Assembly: GCF_002102355.1 (NCBI RefSeq)
Contig: NZ_LQPT01000111.1
Span: 1-53,030, forward strand
Source of the DNA: Mycobacterium sherrisii
GTDB lineage: Bacteria; Actinomycetota; Actinomycetes; Mycobacteriales; Mycobacteriaceae
Direction of reading: 5' to 3'
Length of the DNA stretch: 53,030 nt
The stretch's first letter is position 1. Every line of letters begins with the position of its first letter. Under the pieces are notes generated by a model. It was given only the letters and a program-made list of their open reading frames with translations. It ran no database searches and was not told the origin of the DNA. The translations under genes and the position numbers were made by a program. Shown in pieces: positions 36,786 to 45,072 of the stretch.

Positions 36786-37026
36786 CACTGTAGTCGGCGG
36801 ACTTGTACGAGGATGGGTCCGAGCTGTCGACCAGCTATCATGCAGATAGATAGTGGCTGTATTTCCTTCTGCCGTCGCTATCGGCGAAATGTGCGTGCAC
36901 AGTTGGCCCGCCTCAATTCAGCGGGGACCAGCGACTCGGCGACTCGGGAGTCGGAATTCGTGCGCGCGTGACCGCGACAGAAAACCGACCCAATCGAATA
37001 GTCACCGAAAGGTACATCCCCCACGC
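36786..37026 (+). promoter_or_regulatory. long leader/promoter region of rhlE
   Basis: 241 bp between divergent starts. TATCAT at 36836-36841 could be a -10 box for rhlE and would give a 5' leader of about 180 bases; no good -35 box stands before it. The sequence CAGCTATC...GATAGTGGCTG around it is an imperfect inverted repeat. GAAAGG lies about nine bases before the rhlE ATG. Long leaders are common in DEAD-box helicase genes that regulate their own mRNA. Confidence 0.4.
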
Positions 37027-38565
37027 ATGACTGCACTCACAAGCAAAACTGAACCCACTTTCGCCCAACTCGGCGTCCGCGACGAAATCGTCCGGGCGTT
37101 GGCCGAGAAGGGCATCGAGCACGCGTTCGCCATCCAGGAACTCACCCTGCCGATGGCGCTGGCCGGCGACGATGTCATCGGACAGGCCCGCACCGGGATG
37201 GGCAAGACCCTGGCCTTCGGCATCCCCCTGCTGCAGCGCATCACCAACGGCGTCGGCGTGCGACCGCTCAACGGCACGCCCCGCGCGCTGGTCGTGGTGC
37301 CCACCCGCGAACTCTGCCTGCAGGTCACCGAGGACTTGGCCGCAGCCGCGAAGTACCTGATCGCCGAGGAGGACCGCCCGCTGTCGGTGGTGTCCATCTA
37401 CGGTGGACGTGCCTATGAACCGCAGCTCGACGCGCTGCGCGTCGGCGCGGACGTCGTGGTGGGCACGCCGGGCCGGCTGCTCGACCTGGCCCAGCAGGGC
37501 CACCTGCAGCTCGGCGGTCTGTCGGTGCTGGTCCTCGACGAGGCCGACGAGATGCTGGACCTCGGCTTCTTGCCCGACATCGAGCGCATTCTGCGCCAGA
37601 TTCCGGCCGACCGGCAGTCGATGCTGTTCTCGGCGACCATGCCGGATCCGATCATCACCCTGGCCCGTACGTTCATGGACCAGCCCACCCACATCCGGGC
37701 CGAGGCCCCGCATTCGGCGGCCACCCACGACACCACCGAGCAGTTCGTCTACCGCGCCCACGCGCTGGACAAGGTGGAGCTGGTCAGCCGAGTGCTGCAG
37801 GCCGAAGGCCGCGGCGCGACGATGATCTTCACCCGCACCAAGCGCACCGCGCAGAAGGTGGCCGACGAGCTGGCCGAGCGGGGGTTCAAGGTCGGCGCGG
37901 TGCACGGCGACCTCGGCCAGATCGCCCGCGAAAAGGCGCTCAAGGCCTTCCGGGCCGGTGACGTCGACGTCCTGGTCGCGACCGATGTGGCCGCCCGCGG
38001 CATCGACATCGACGACATCACGCACGTGATCAACTACCAGATCCCCGAGGACGAGCAGGCCTACGTGCACCGCATCGGCCGTACCGGTCGCGCCGGCAAA
38101 ACCGGCATCGCCGTGACCCTGGTGGACTGGGACGAGCTGCCGCGCTGGACCGCGATCGACAAGGCGCTGAACCTGGGCTCCCCCGACCCGGCCGAGACCT
38201 ACTCCAGCTCGCCGCATCTTTATACGGAGTTGGGTATTCCCGCGGACGCCGGCGGCACGGTCGGCGCGCCACGCAAATCGCCGGTCAAGCGGCGCGAGCC
38301 GGAGCAGCGCACCTCGACATCCGAGCGGCCCGCCCGACCCCGGTCGGGAAATCGCCGGCGGCGCACCCGCGGGGGGCAGCCCGTCACCGGCCACCCGGAC
38401 AGCAGCACCGGCTCGGCCGGTGCAGGCGACGGTTCAGCCGCCGAGACGGTGTCCGGCGCGGGATCGCCCAACGGCAGCGCCGGCAGCAACGGCGGTAACG
38501 GTGCCGGCAAGAGCCGGCGTCGCCGTCGCCGCAAGCCCGCAGAAGCCACCACCCAAGCCAACTGA
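37027..38565 (+). CDS. rhlE: DEAD-box RNA helicase RhlE-like
   Basis: A 512-residue DEAD-box ATPase. The Q motif region FAQLGVRDEIVRALAEKGIEHAFAIQELTLP is followed by Walker A ARTGMGKT, PTREL, the DEAD motif LVLDEADEMLD, SAT (MLFSATMPD) and HRIGRTGR. After residue about 400 comes a disordered tail with basic Arg/Lys and Gly/Ser stretches (NRRRRTRGG, SRRRRRRKP) that should bind RNA. It unwinds RNA in ribosome assembly or mRNA decay. Homologue of Rv3211. The upstream open frame before ATG 37027 lies in the leader and is not part of the protein. Confidence 0.93.
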   Translation: MTALTSKTEPTFAQLGVRDEIVRALAEKGIEHAFAIQELTLPMALAGDDVIGQARTGMGKTLAFGIPLLQRITNGVGVRPLNGTPRALVVVPTRELCLQVTEDLAAAAKYLIAEEDRPLSVVSIYGGRAYEPQLDALRVGADVVVGTPGRLLDLAQQGHLQLGGLSVLVLDEADEMLDLGFLPDIERILRQIPADRQSMLFSATMPDPIITLARTFMDQPTHIRAEAPHSAATHDTTEQFVYRAHALDKVELVSRVLQAEGRGATMIFTRTKRTAQKVADELAERGFKVGAVHGDLGQIAREKALKAFRAGDVDVLVATDVAARGIDIDDITHVINYQIPEDEQAYVHRIGRTGRAGKTGIAVTLVDWDELPRWTAIDKALNLGSPDPAETYSSSPHLYTELGIPADAGGTVGAPRKSPVKRREPEQRTSTSERPARPRSGNRRRRTRGGQPVTGHPDSSTGSAGAGDGSAAETVSGAGSPNGSAGSNGGNGAGKSRRRRRRKPAEATTQAN

Positions 38566-38579
38566 CCGACAGCGCAGAC

Positions 38580-39800
38580 ATGGTCAAACCCGAACGCCGC
38601 ACGAGGGGCGATCTGCTGGCCGCCGCGGCGATCGCGGTCGTTGTGGCGGTCACCGCGGCGCTGATCTGGTGGACCAGCGACGCCCGGGCGACGATCAGTC
38701 GGCCCGCCGCGACGCCGGCGTCCAACCCGAGCCTCGCGCGCGAGGTGCCGGGCAGCCTCAAGCAGTTGTGGACCGCGGCCAGCTCCGCTTCCACCGCACC
38801 GGTGATCGTGGGCGGAACGGTCGTCACCGCCGACGGACGCGAGGTGACCGGGCGGGATCCCGGCACCGGTCGGCCCCGCTGGAGCTACGCGCGTGACACC
38901 GATTTGTGCGGCCTGTCCTGGGTTTATCACTACGCCGTCGCGGTCTACCACGACGACCGCGGCTGCGGACAGGTCAGCACCATCGACGGGTCCACGGGCC
39001 GGCGCGGCCCCGCCCGCAGCAGCTACGCCGACCCGCAGGTGCACCTGTCGTCGGACGGCACCACGGTGTTGTCGGTCGGCGCCACCCGCCTGGAGCTGTG
39101 GCGCTCGGACATGGTCCGGATGCTGGCCTACGGCGAGACCGATGCCCGGGTGAAGCCGTCGGCGCGCGGGCTGCACTCCGGGTGCACGCTGCATTCCGGG
39201 GCGGCCAGCTCGCTCGCCGTCTCGGTGCTCGAGACCTGCGCGAATCAGGCAGACCTGCGCCTGGCGCTGCTGCGTCCGGGTAAGGAAGACGACGAGCCCC
39301 AGCAACATTTCGTCGCCGAACCCAAGCTTGGGCCGAACTCGGGCGCTCAGGTGCTCACGGTGTGGCAGAGCAGCACGGCCGTGTACCTGCCCGGCGTCTC
39401 GGGCACGCAACCACGCGTCGAGGTGGTCGACGAAACGGGCACCACCGTGGGCAGCACGCTGCTGCCCAAGCCGCCGTCGAAGTCGGTGGTGTCGCAGGCC
39501 GGCAACCTCGTGACGTGGTGGACCGGCGATTCCGTGCTGGTCTTCGAGGCCAGCAGCCTGACCCTGCGCTACACCATCGCCGCGGGCCCGCAGACCGTGC
39601 CGATCGGGCCCGGCGCCATGATGGCCGGCAAGCTGTTGATTCCGGTCACCGGCGCGATCGGCGTCTACGACCCCGTCACCGGCGCCAGCGAGCGCTACAT
39701 CCCGGTCCACCGAACGCCGAGCGACGCCCCGGTGGTGCCGGCCGTGTCCGGCTCCAAGGTGTTCGAACAGCGCGGCGGCTCCATCGTGGCCCTGGGCTGA
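38580..39800 (+). CDS. membrane-anchored beta-propeller-like protein (Rv3212 homologue)
   Basis: A 406-residue protein with one N-terminal membrane segment (LLAAAAIAVVVAVTAALIWW, about residues 12-32). An extracytoplasmic body contains repeated short blades of the PQQ type (VIVGGTVVTADGREVTGRDPGTGRPRWSY; GNLVTWWTGDSVLVFEASSLTLRYTI; GKLLIPVTGAIGVYDPVTG). The function is unknown; such domains usually bind proteins or sense the envelope. The gene starts 14 bases after the rhlE stop, so they are probably one transcript. The downstream inverted repeat separates it from the convergent ParA homologue. Confidence 0.85.
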   Translation: MVKPERRTRGDLLAAAAIAVVVAVTAALIWWTSDARATISRPAATPASNPSLAREVPGSLKQLWTAASSASTAPVIVGGTVVTADGREVTGRDPGTGRPRWSYARDTDLCGLSWVYHYAVAVYHDDRGCGQVSTIDGSTGRRGPARSSYADPQVHLSSDGTTVLSVGATRLELWRSDMVRMLAYGETDARVKPSARGLHSGCTLHSGAASSLAVSVLETCANQADLRLALLRPGKEDDEPQQHFVAEPKLGPNSGAQVLTVWQSSTAVYLPGVSGTQPRVEVVDETGTTVGSTLLPKPPSKSVVSQAGNLVTWWTGDSVLVFEASSLTLRYTIAAGPQTVPIGPGAMMAGKLLIPVTGAIGVYDPVTGASERYIPVHRTPSDAPVVPAVSGSKVFEQRGGSIVALG

Positions 39801-39822
39801 CGTACGCGTCGACCGGCTCCGG

Positions 39823-39909
39823 GCGTTGCGTGTGCATCCGTGGCGTTTTGAGTGCGCCGCGGGCGGCGACACGCCGGGGCCTGGCACCGCGACTGCACAC
39901 GCAACGCCG
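39823..39909. repeat. long nested inverted repeat between convergent genes
   Basis: A perfect 15-bp inverted repeat (GGCGTTGCGTGTGCA at 39823-39837 with its complement at 39895-39909) has a 57-bp spacer that itself holds smaller inverted pairs (GGCGT/ACGCC and GCCGC/GCGGC). RNA from either strand would fold into a long hairpin. It sits exactly between two converging genes, so a two-way terminator or a palindromic repeat element is likely. Confidence 0.75.
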
Positions 39910-39953
39910 CCAGCGCACCCCGAGGAAGGCGCGTGACGCGGGGCCGGGCCCGC

Positions 39954-40763
39954 TCAGGCGTCGACGGTGAACGTCGGCAGCGGCTTGCCGGTCTTCCAGT
40001 GCTTCATCAACGCCCGCGCCAGGTCCGCGTAGGCGACCGCACCCTTGTTCTTGCGGCCCGACATCACCGACGAGCCGGACGCGCTCGCCTCGGCGAATCG
40101 CACGGTGCGCGGGATCGGCGGCGCCAGCACCGGCAGGTTGTAGCGGTCCGCGACGTCGAGCAGCACGTCGCGGGTGTGGGTGGTGCGCGAGTCGTACAAC
40201 GTCGGCAACGCGCCCAGCAGCCGCAGCTCCGGATTGGTGATCTGCTGGACGTCGGCGACCGTGCGCAGGAATTGCCCGACGCCGCGGTGCGCCAGCGTCT
40301 CGCACTGCAGCGGCACGATCACCTCGTCGGCGGCCGTCAGCCCGTTGAGCGTGAGCACTCCCAGCGACGGCGGGCAGTCGATGACGACCACGTCGAACTG
40401 GTCGGCGACCTTGGCCAGCGCGCGTTTGAGCGCGTATTCGCGGCCAGCCCGCATCAGCAGCATCGCCTCGGCGCCGGCCAAGTCAATGTTGGCCGGCAGC
40501 AGCGTCATTCCCTCGACGGTGCTGACCAGCGCGGCGCTCGGCTCGACCTCACCGAGCAGCACCTCGTGCACCGACACGGGCAGTTTGTCGGGATCCTGGC
40601 CCAGCGAGAACGTCAGACAGCCCTGCGGATCCAGATCGACGAGCAACACGCGCCGGCCGCTTTCCGTCAGCGCCGCGCCCAGCGAGGCAACCGTGGTCGT
40701 CTTGGCGACTCCGCCCTTTTGGTTGGCCACCGCAAGTACTCGCGTTTCACTCACACCTGCCAT
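39954..40763 (-). CDS. ParA/Soj-type ATPase (Rv3213c homologue)
   Basis: A 269-residue deviant-Walker ATPase: NQKGGVAKTTTVASLGAAL with the signature lysine, VLLVDLDPQGCLTFSLG, and VVIDCPPSLGVLTLNGLTAADEVIVPLQ. It is closely similar to Rv3213c (Soj-like). Chromosome ParA is normally beside parB near the origin, and no parB is present here, so this orphan may position another cargo. ATG 40763 (MAGVSETRVLAV) is preferred; GTG 40754 is an alternative. It is divergent from the phosphatase gene. Confidence 0.92.
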   Translation of the reverse strand: MAGVSETRVLAVANQKGGVAKTTTVASLGAALTESGRRVLLVDLDPQGCLTFSLGQDPDKLPVSVHEVLLGEVEPSAALVSTVEGMTLLPANIDLAGAEAMLLMRAGREYALKRALAKVADQFDVVVIDCPPSLGVLTLNGLTAADEVIVPLQCETLAHRGVGQFLRTVADVQQITNPELRLLGALPTLYDSRTTHTRDVLLDVADRYNLPVLAPPIPRTVRFAEASASGSSVMSGRKNKGAVAYADLARALMKHWKTGKPLPTFTVDA

Positions 40764-40837
40764 CCTGGCACGTTCGGCGCCGTCGCTACGGACTTCGATC
40801 GCGGGGGCCGGCAACTCGTCAGGCAGAATCAGTCGAC

Positions 40838-41434
40838 ATGGGCCTGCACAGCCATCGCTTGCTCCTGCTCCGGCACGGCGAAACCGAGTGGTCGTTGTCC
40901 GGCCAGCACACCGGCACCACCGAGATCGGCCTGACCGAGGTTGGCCGGACGCAGGCCAAGCTGGCCGGCGGAGTGCTCAACGGTTTGAGCCTGGACAACC
41001 CGCTGGTGATCACCAGCCCGCGGCAACGCGCCGTGGTCACCGCGGAGTTGGCGGGCTTGACGCCGGAGGAGGTGTCGTCGCTGCTCGCCGAGTGGGACTA
41101 CGGCGAATACGAGGGCCGCACAACCGAACAGATTCGCCAACGCGTGCCCGATTGGCTGGTGTGGACGCACGGCTGCCCCGGCGGTGAGAGCGTCGCGCAG
41201 GTCAGCGATCGCGCCGACCGGGCGATCGCGATGGCGCTGCCCCAGCTGGAGTCGCGCGACGTGGTGTTCGTCAGCCACGGCCACTTCTCCCGTGCGGTGA
41301 TCACCCGCTGGGTCGAGCTGCCGCTGGTGGAGGGCCGACGATTCGGTATGCGCACCGCCTCCGTGGCGGTGTGCGGTTTCGAGCACGGCGTACGGCAGCT
41401 GCTGGCGCTCGGGCTGACCGGTCACACGGTGTGA
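40838..41434 (+). CDS. gpm2: histidine acid phosphatase / phosphoglycerate mutase-like (Rv3214 homologue)
   Basis: A 198-residue histidine phosphatase. RHGETEW (Arg12, His13) is the catalytic motif, and FVSHGHFSRAVI provides the second His. SPRQRAVVTAEL gives the third motif. The M. tuberculosis homologue, named gpm2 or entD, behaves as an acid phosphatase rather than a glycolytic mutase. It is first in a three-gene run with GTGA overlaps into the isochorismate synthase and then the acetyltransferase, so the three are co-translated. Confidence 0.92.
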   Translation: MGLHSHRLLLLRHGETEWSLSGQHTGTTEIGLTEVGRTQAKLAGGVLNGLSLDNPLVITSPRQRAVVTAELAGLTPEEVSSLLAEWDYGEYEGRTTEQIRQRVPDWLVWTHGCPGGESVAQVSDRADRAIAMALPQLESRDVVFVSHGHFSRAVITRWVELPLVEGRRFGMRTASVAVCGFEHGVRQLLALGLTGHTV

Positions 41435-42543
41435 ACCCCGAGCAGCCAAGTCCCGAGCCGCCGTTCGCGTTGTGCGGCCCGCGCGGCACGTTGATCGGCG
41501 AAGGTGTGCGGGCGCGCTACGGCGAACTGGCCGCGGCGCAAGCCGCGTTGACGACCGGCTCGGTTCCAATAGTATTGGGCGCCTTGCCTTTTAACCTCGA
41601 AAGGCCAGCGGCGCTGATAGTGCCCCAAGAGGTGCGCCGCGGCGATCGGCTGCCCGACTGGCCGATGGGACCGCTGCCCGCGGTGCGCATCGCGGCCGCT
41701 GTGCCGTCCCCGGCCGATTACCGCGCCCGGATCAGCCGGGCCCGCGACGAGCTGGCCGCTTCGGACAGCGCACTGAGCAAGGTGGTGCTGGCGCGCGCAT
41801 TGCGGTTGAGTTCCGACGGGGAGCTGGACGCCCGCGCCATCCTGCGCCGGCTCGTCGCCAACGATCCCGCGGCCTACGGCTACCTGGTCGACTTGGGTTC
41901 GGCCGGACCGGATTACGCGGGCGCGGCGCTGGTGGGCGCCAGCCCGGAACTGCTGGTCGCGCGCGTCGGCGATCGAGTGATGTGCCAGCCGTTCGCCGGG
42001 TCGGCCCCGCGGGCGGCGGATCCCGACCGCGACGCCGCCAACGGCGCCGCGCTGGCCGCCTCCGCAAAGGACCGTCACGAGCACCAGCTGGTCATCGACA
42101 CGATGCGCACGGCACTGGAACCCCTGTGCAGCGAGCTGACCATCGCGCCCGAACCGCAGCTGAGCCGCACCGCTGCCGTCTGGCATCTGTGCACCCCGAT
42201 CAGCGGCCGGCTGCGCGACACCGCAACCACCGCAATAGATCTCGCGTTGGCGCTACACCCGACCCCCGCTGTCGGCGGGGTTCCGGCCAAGGCGGCATCC
42301 GAGCTGATCGCCGAACTGGAGGGTGACCGAGGCTTCTACGCCGGGGCCGTAGGTTCCTGCGACGCCGCGGGCGACGGCTACTGGGTGGTGTCCATCCGCT
42401 GCGCGCAGTTGTCGGCGGATCGCCGGACCGCGACGGCCCGCGCCGGAGGCGGCATCGTCGCGGAATCCGATCCCGACGATGAAGTAAGGGAAACCACCAC
42501 GAAATTCGCCACGATACTCACCGCGTTAGGAGTTCAGCAGTGA
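41431..42543 (+). CDS. entC: isochorismate synthase (EntC/MenF type)
   Basis: A 370-residue chorismate-utilising enzyme. The core motifs are SKVVLARALRLSSDGELDA, GASPELLVARVGDRVMCQPFAGSAPRA, KDRHEHQLVIDTMRTAL, WHLCTPISGRL, LALHPTPAVGGVPAKAA and GDRGFYAGAVGSCDAAGDGYWVVSIR. It makes isochorismate, feeding menaquinone or a salicylate-type product. The GTG start overlaps the phosphatase stop (GTGA); the longer upstream frame lies inside that gene. The mycobactin salicylate synthase is a separate protein (MbtI), so menaquinone supply is the more likely role here. Homologue of Rv3215. Confidence 0.92.
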   Translation: MNPEQPSPEPPFALCGPRGTLIGEGVRARYGELAAAQAALTTGSVPIVLGALPFNLERPAALIVPQEVRRGDRLPDWPMGPLPAVRIAAAVPSPADYRARISRARDELAASDSALSKVVLARALRLSSDGELDARAILRRLVANDPAAYGYLVDLGSAGPDYAGAALVGASPELLVARVGDRVMCQPFAGSAPRAADPDRDAANGAALAASAKDRHEHQLVIDTMRTALEPLCSELTIAPEPQLSRTAAVWHLCTPISGRLRDTATTAIDLALALHPTPAVGGVPAKAASELIAELEGDRGFYAGAVGSCDAAGDGYWVVSIRCAQLSADRRTATARAGGGIVAESDPDDEVRETTTKFATILTALGVQQ

Positions 42544-43022
42544 GCGAGATCATCCGCCGCGCCGCGCCCGCGGACGCCGCCGACATCGCCGAGATGATCC
42601 ACGCGCTGGCCGAATTCGAACACGCCGCCGATCAGTGCACGGTTACCGAAAATCAAATCCACACAGCCCTTTTCGGTAACACGCCGATCGCCCACGCCCA
42701 CGTCGCCGAGGTCGACGGGGTGGTTGCGGCGATGGCACTGTGGTTCGTCAACTTCTCCACCTGGGACGGAGCCGGCGGCATTTACCTGGAGGACCTGTTC
42801 GTGCGCAACGCATTTCGCCGTCGCGGCCTGGCCCGCCGGCTGCTGGCCACGTTGGCCGGTGAATGCGTCGACAGCGGCTACACGCGGCTGTCCTGGGCGG
42901 TGATGAATTGGAACGTCGACGCGATCGCGCTCTACGATGGGGTCGGTGCCCAGCCGCAGTACGAGTGGACCACTTACCGGCTATCCGGGTCGGCGCTGGC
43001 GGAGCTGGCCGGGCCGCGCTGA
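42540..43022 (+). CDS. GNAT family N-acetyltransferase (Rv3216 homologue)
   Basis: A 160-residue GNAT protein. The acetyl-CoA loop is RNAFRRRGLARRLLATLA, preceded by GGIYLEDLFV, and the C-terminal half has TRLSWAVMNWNVDAIALYDGVGA. This pattern (YLEDLFV, WNxxAIxLY) is typical of the spermidine/diamine and thialysine acetyltransferase subgroup; an amine substrate is inferred. The GTG start overlaps the entC stop (GTGA). Its 3' end overlaps the convergent membrane protein gene by 49 bases. Confidence 0.88.
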   Translation: MSEIIRRAAPADAADIAEMIHALAEFEHAADQCTVTENQIHTALFGNTPIAHAHVAEVDGVVAAMALWFVNFSTWDGAGGIYLEDLFVRNAFRRRGLARRLLATLAGECVDSGYTRLSWAVMNWNVDAIALYDGVGAQPQYEWTTYRLSGSALAELAGPR

Positions 43023-43426
43023 TCGCCCGCGGCGGCCCAGCGCAGCGCCGGCGGACTGAACAGCAACACCAACACCGTCAACGCCAGCACGGCAACGGGA
43101 ATGCCGACGACCGGTCGATGCGAACCGACCGCCAGATACCAGGCCACCGGCAACAGCAGCAGCTGAGTGAACACGGCAAGCCCACGGCCCCAGCGCCGGC
43201 CGATCACCAATGCGCGCCCAGCGCCCAGCACCACACCGCCGATCAGCAGGAACCACACCGCGGTGCCCAGGCCGTTGACGATTCGCTGGTCGGCCCCCGC
43301 GATTGCCCGCACCACCAGGATTGCGGCCGTCGCCACCGCGGCCAGGCCCTGGGCCGCGACGATGAACCCGGCGCCGCGGACGGCCGATGGCGGCGGTGTG
43401 GCCGGTCTGCTCGAGGGGCGGTTCAC
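42974..43426 (-). CDS. small integral membrane protein (Rv3217c homologue)
   Basis: About 150 residues with four hydrophobic helices (FIVAAQGLAAVATAAILVVRAI, AVWFLLIGGVVLGAGRALVI, GLAVFTQLLLLPVAWYLAV, PVVGIPVAVLALTVLVLLF) and polar ends. No enzymatic motif is seen. Function unknown. The GTG at 43426 (VNRPSSRPATPP) gives the conserved length; the frame is open upstream into the next gene's promoter. It overlaps the convergent acetyltransferase gene by 49 bases. Confidence 0.8.
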   Translation of the reverse strand: MNRPSSRPATPPPSAVRGAGFIVAAQGLAAVATAAILVVRAIAGADQRIVNGLGTAVWFLLIGGVVLGAGRALVIGRRWGRGLAVFTQLLLLPVAWYLAVGSHRPVVGIPVAVLALTVLVLLFSPPALRWAAAGDQRGPASSASADPDSR

Positions 43427-43517
43427 AGCGTCAGCGTAGCCACGCCCGCGGCGGGCGCCGCGAGCCGGCGCTTCCCCCACAGCGGGCCCATAACCGTGCC
43501 GCATAAGCTCGTGCATC

Positions 43518-44474
43518 ATGCGAGCCGTGCTGATCGTGAATCCCGCAGCAACTTCAACCACCTCGGCCGGCCGCGATCTGTTGGCCCACGCGCTCAAAAG
43601 CCGGCTCGAGCTCACCGTCGAGCACACCAACCACCACGGCCACGGGACCGAACTCGGTCAGGCCGCCGTCGAGGATGGCGTGGACCTGGTCGTCGTGCAC
43701 GGCGGCGACGGCACGGTCAGCGGGGTCGTCAACGGTTTGCTGGGCCGCCCGGACGCGCCGCGGCCCGCCCATTTGCCGGCCGTCGCCGTGGTTCCGGGAG
43801 GGTCGGCCAACGTCTTGGCGCGCTCGCTCGGGATCTCCCGGGATCCGGTGGCCGCGACCAACCAGCTGATCCAGCTGATCGACGATTACCGCCGCCACCA
43901 GACCTGGCGCCGCATCAGCCTGATCGACTGCGGCGAGCAATGGGCGGTGATCAACGCGGGGATGGGCGTCGACGCCGAGGTGGTGGCCGCGGTGGAGGCC
44001 CAGCGCAACAAGGGCGTCAAGGTCACACCGTTGCGGTATTGGCGGGTCGCGGTGCCGATCACGGTGGGCTACAGCCGGCGCGCCCCCAGCATGACCCTCG
44101 AGCTGCCCGGCCGCGATCCCGTGTCGGGCGTGCAGTTCGCCTGGGTGTCCAACACGACTCCGTGGACCTACAGCAACAGCCGTCCGATGGTCACCAACCC
44201 GGGTTGCAGCTTCGAATCGGGCCTCGGCGTATTCGCGGTCACCAACATGAAGGTGATTCCGACGCTGAGATTATTGCGGCAGATTCTCGCCACCGGCGCG
44301 GATCCGGACGCCAAACAACTCGTCCGCGACGATGACGCGGCCTGTTTGCGAATCACGTGCGCCGACGGTCCGGTCGCCAGCCAGTACGACGGGGAGTATT
44401 TGGGGCGACGGGAGTCCATGACGTTCCGCGCGGTGCGCGAGGCCCTGCCCGTCGCCGCGCCGCCACCCAAATAA
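43518..44474 (+). CDS. diacylglycerol/lipid kinase family protein (Rv3218 homologue)
   Basis: A 318-residue DagK/YegS-type lipid kinase. The N-terminus AVLIVNPAATSTTSAGRDLL and the nucleotide motif VVVHGGDGTVSGVVNGLL, with PGGSANVLARSLG after it, are the catalytic core. The C-terminal beta domain (VRDDDAACLRITCADGPVASQYDGEYLG) is also typical. It probably phosphorylates a lipid hydroxyl such as diacylglycerol or a prenol. It has its own promoter region opposite the small membrane protein gene. Confidence 0.9.
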   Translation: MRAVLIVNPAATSTTSAGRDLLAHALKSRLELTVEHTNHHGHGTELGQAAVEDGVDLVVVHGGDGTVSGVVNGLLGRPDAPRPAHLPAVAVVPGGSANVLARSLGISRDPVAATNQLIQLIDDYRRHQTWRRISLIDCGEQWAVINAGMGVDAEVVAAVEAQRNKGVKVTPLRYWRVAVPITVGYSRRAPSMTLELPGRDPVSGVQFAWVSNTTPWTYSNSRPMVTNPGCSFESGLGVFAVTNMKVIPTLRLLRQILATGADPDAKQLVRDDDAACLRITCADGPVASQYDGEYLGRRESMTFRAVREALPVAAPPPK

Positions 44475-44759
44475 ACACGTCTGAACTGCGCAAACGACGC
44501 AATTATCGGTCGTCGGGGCGGCGCTGGGCGCGGCGAGTGTAGTACAACGGATTAAGGGCCCGACGTCGCCGTGACCAAAGTGAGATACCCCACGAGCGAA
44601 CTGATCCTATTGACATCTGTTGAGCCTGTGAAACGATCGAAAGGTTGCATGCAGAGATTTTGTAGGGGTGCCCGACGGACCCTTACTCATGCAAGCGTTA
44701 AGAGCCGACGAAATAACGCGAGTGCGCGCTGCTGCGCACATAGTGAGGAGTAACGACTT
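44475..44759 (+). promoter_or_regulatory. whiB1 promoter and long 5' leader
   Basis: 285 bp. AGTGAGATACCCCACG at 44579-44594 resembles the CRP (Cmr) site I recall upstream of M. tuberculosis whiB1, and CGTGACCAAAGTGAG beside it may be the second site. TTGACA (44610-44615) and AACGAT (44632-44637), 16 bases apart, make a plausible SigA promoter just downstream. The leader is then about 115 bases and ends in GAGGAG nine bases before ATG. Cyclic AMP control is inferred from the site. Confidence 0.65.
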
Positions 44760-45014
44760 ATGGATTGGCGCCACAAGGCGGTCTGTCGCGACGAGGATCC
44801 GGAGCTGTTCTTCCCGGTAGGGAACAGTGGTCCGGCACTCGCGCAGATCGCTGACGCGAAACTGGTCTGCAGTCGGTGTCCGGTGACCACAGAGTGCCTC
44901 GGCTGGGCGCTGAACACGGGCCAGGACTCGGGCGTGTGGGGCGGTATGAGCGAAGACGAGCGGCGTGCGTTGAAGCGCCGCAACGCTCGGACGAAGGCCC
45001 GCAGCGGAGTCTGA
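44760..45014 (+). CDS. whiB1: WhiB1 iron-sulfur transcription regulator
   Basis: An 84-residue WhiB protein with Cys9, Cys37, Cys40 and Cys46 binding a 4Fe-4S cluster, the SGVWGG turn (residues 57-62) that docks on SigA, and a basic tail (LKRRNARTKARS) for DNA binding. In M. tuberculosis WhiB1 is essential and its cluster reacts with nitric oxide. GAGGAG nine bases before ATG supports the start. The gene converges on pdtaS, with a strong two-way terminator between them. Confidence 0.97.
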   Translation: MDWRHKAVCRDEDPELFFPVGNSGPALAQIADAKLVCSRCPVTTECLGWALNTGQDSGVWGGMSEDERRALKRRNARTKARSGV

Positions 45015-45024
45015 CGCAGTCTTT

Positions 45025-45062
45025 AACAGCGCGGCCCCGGCAAACGCCGGGGCCGCGCTGTT
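45025..45062. terminator. two-way terminator between whiB1 and pdtaS
   Basis: A perfect 17-bp stem (45025-45041 with 45046-45062) around the loop AAAC, flanked by CTTT on one side and only a short TT on the other. It sits 11 bases after the whiB1 stop and 11 before the convergent pdtaS stop. No long T-tract is present, as is usual in mycobacteria. Confidence 0.85.
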
Positions 45063-45072
45063 GCGTGAGCAT

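Noticed and set aside
39954-40763. chromosome partition locus
   Set aside because: The ParA homologue has no parB or parS-like sites next to it.
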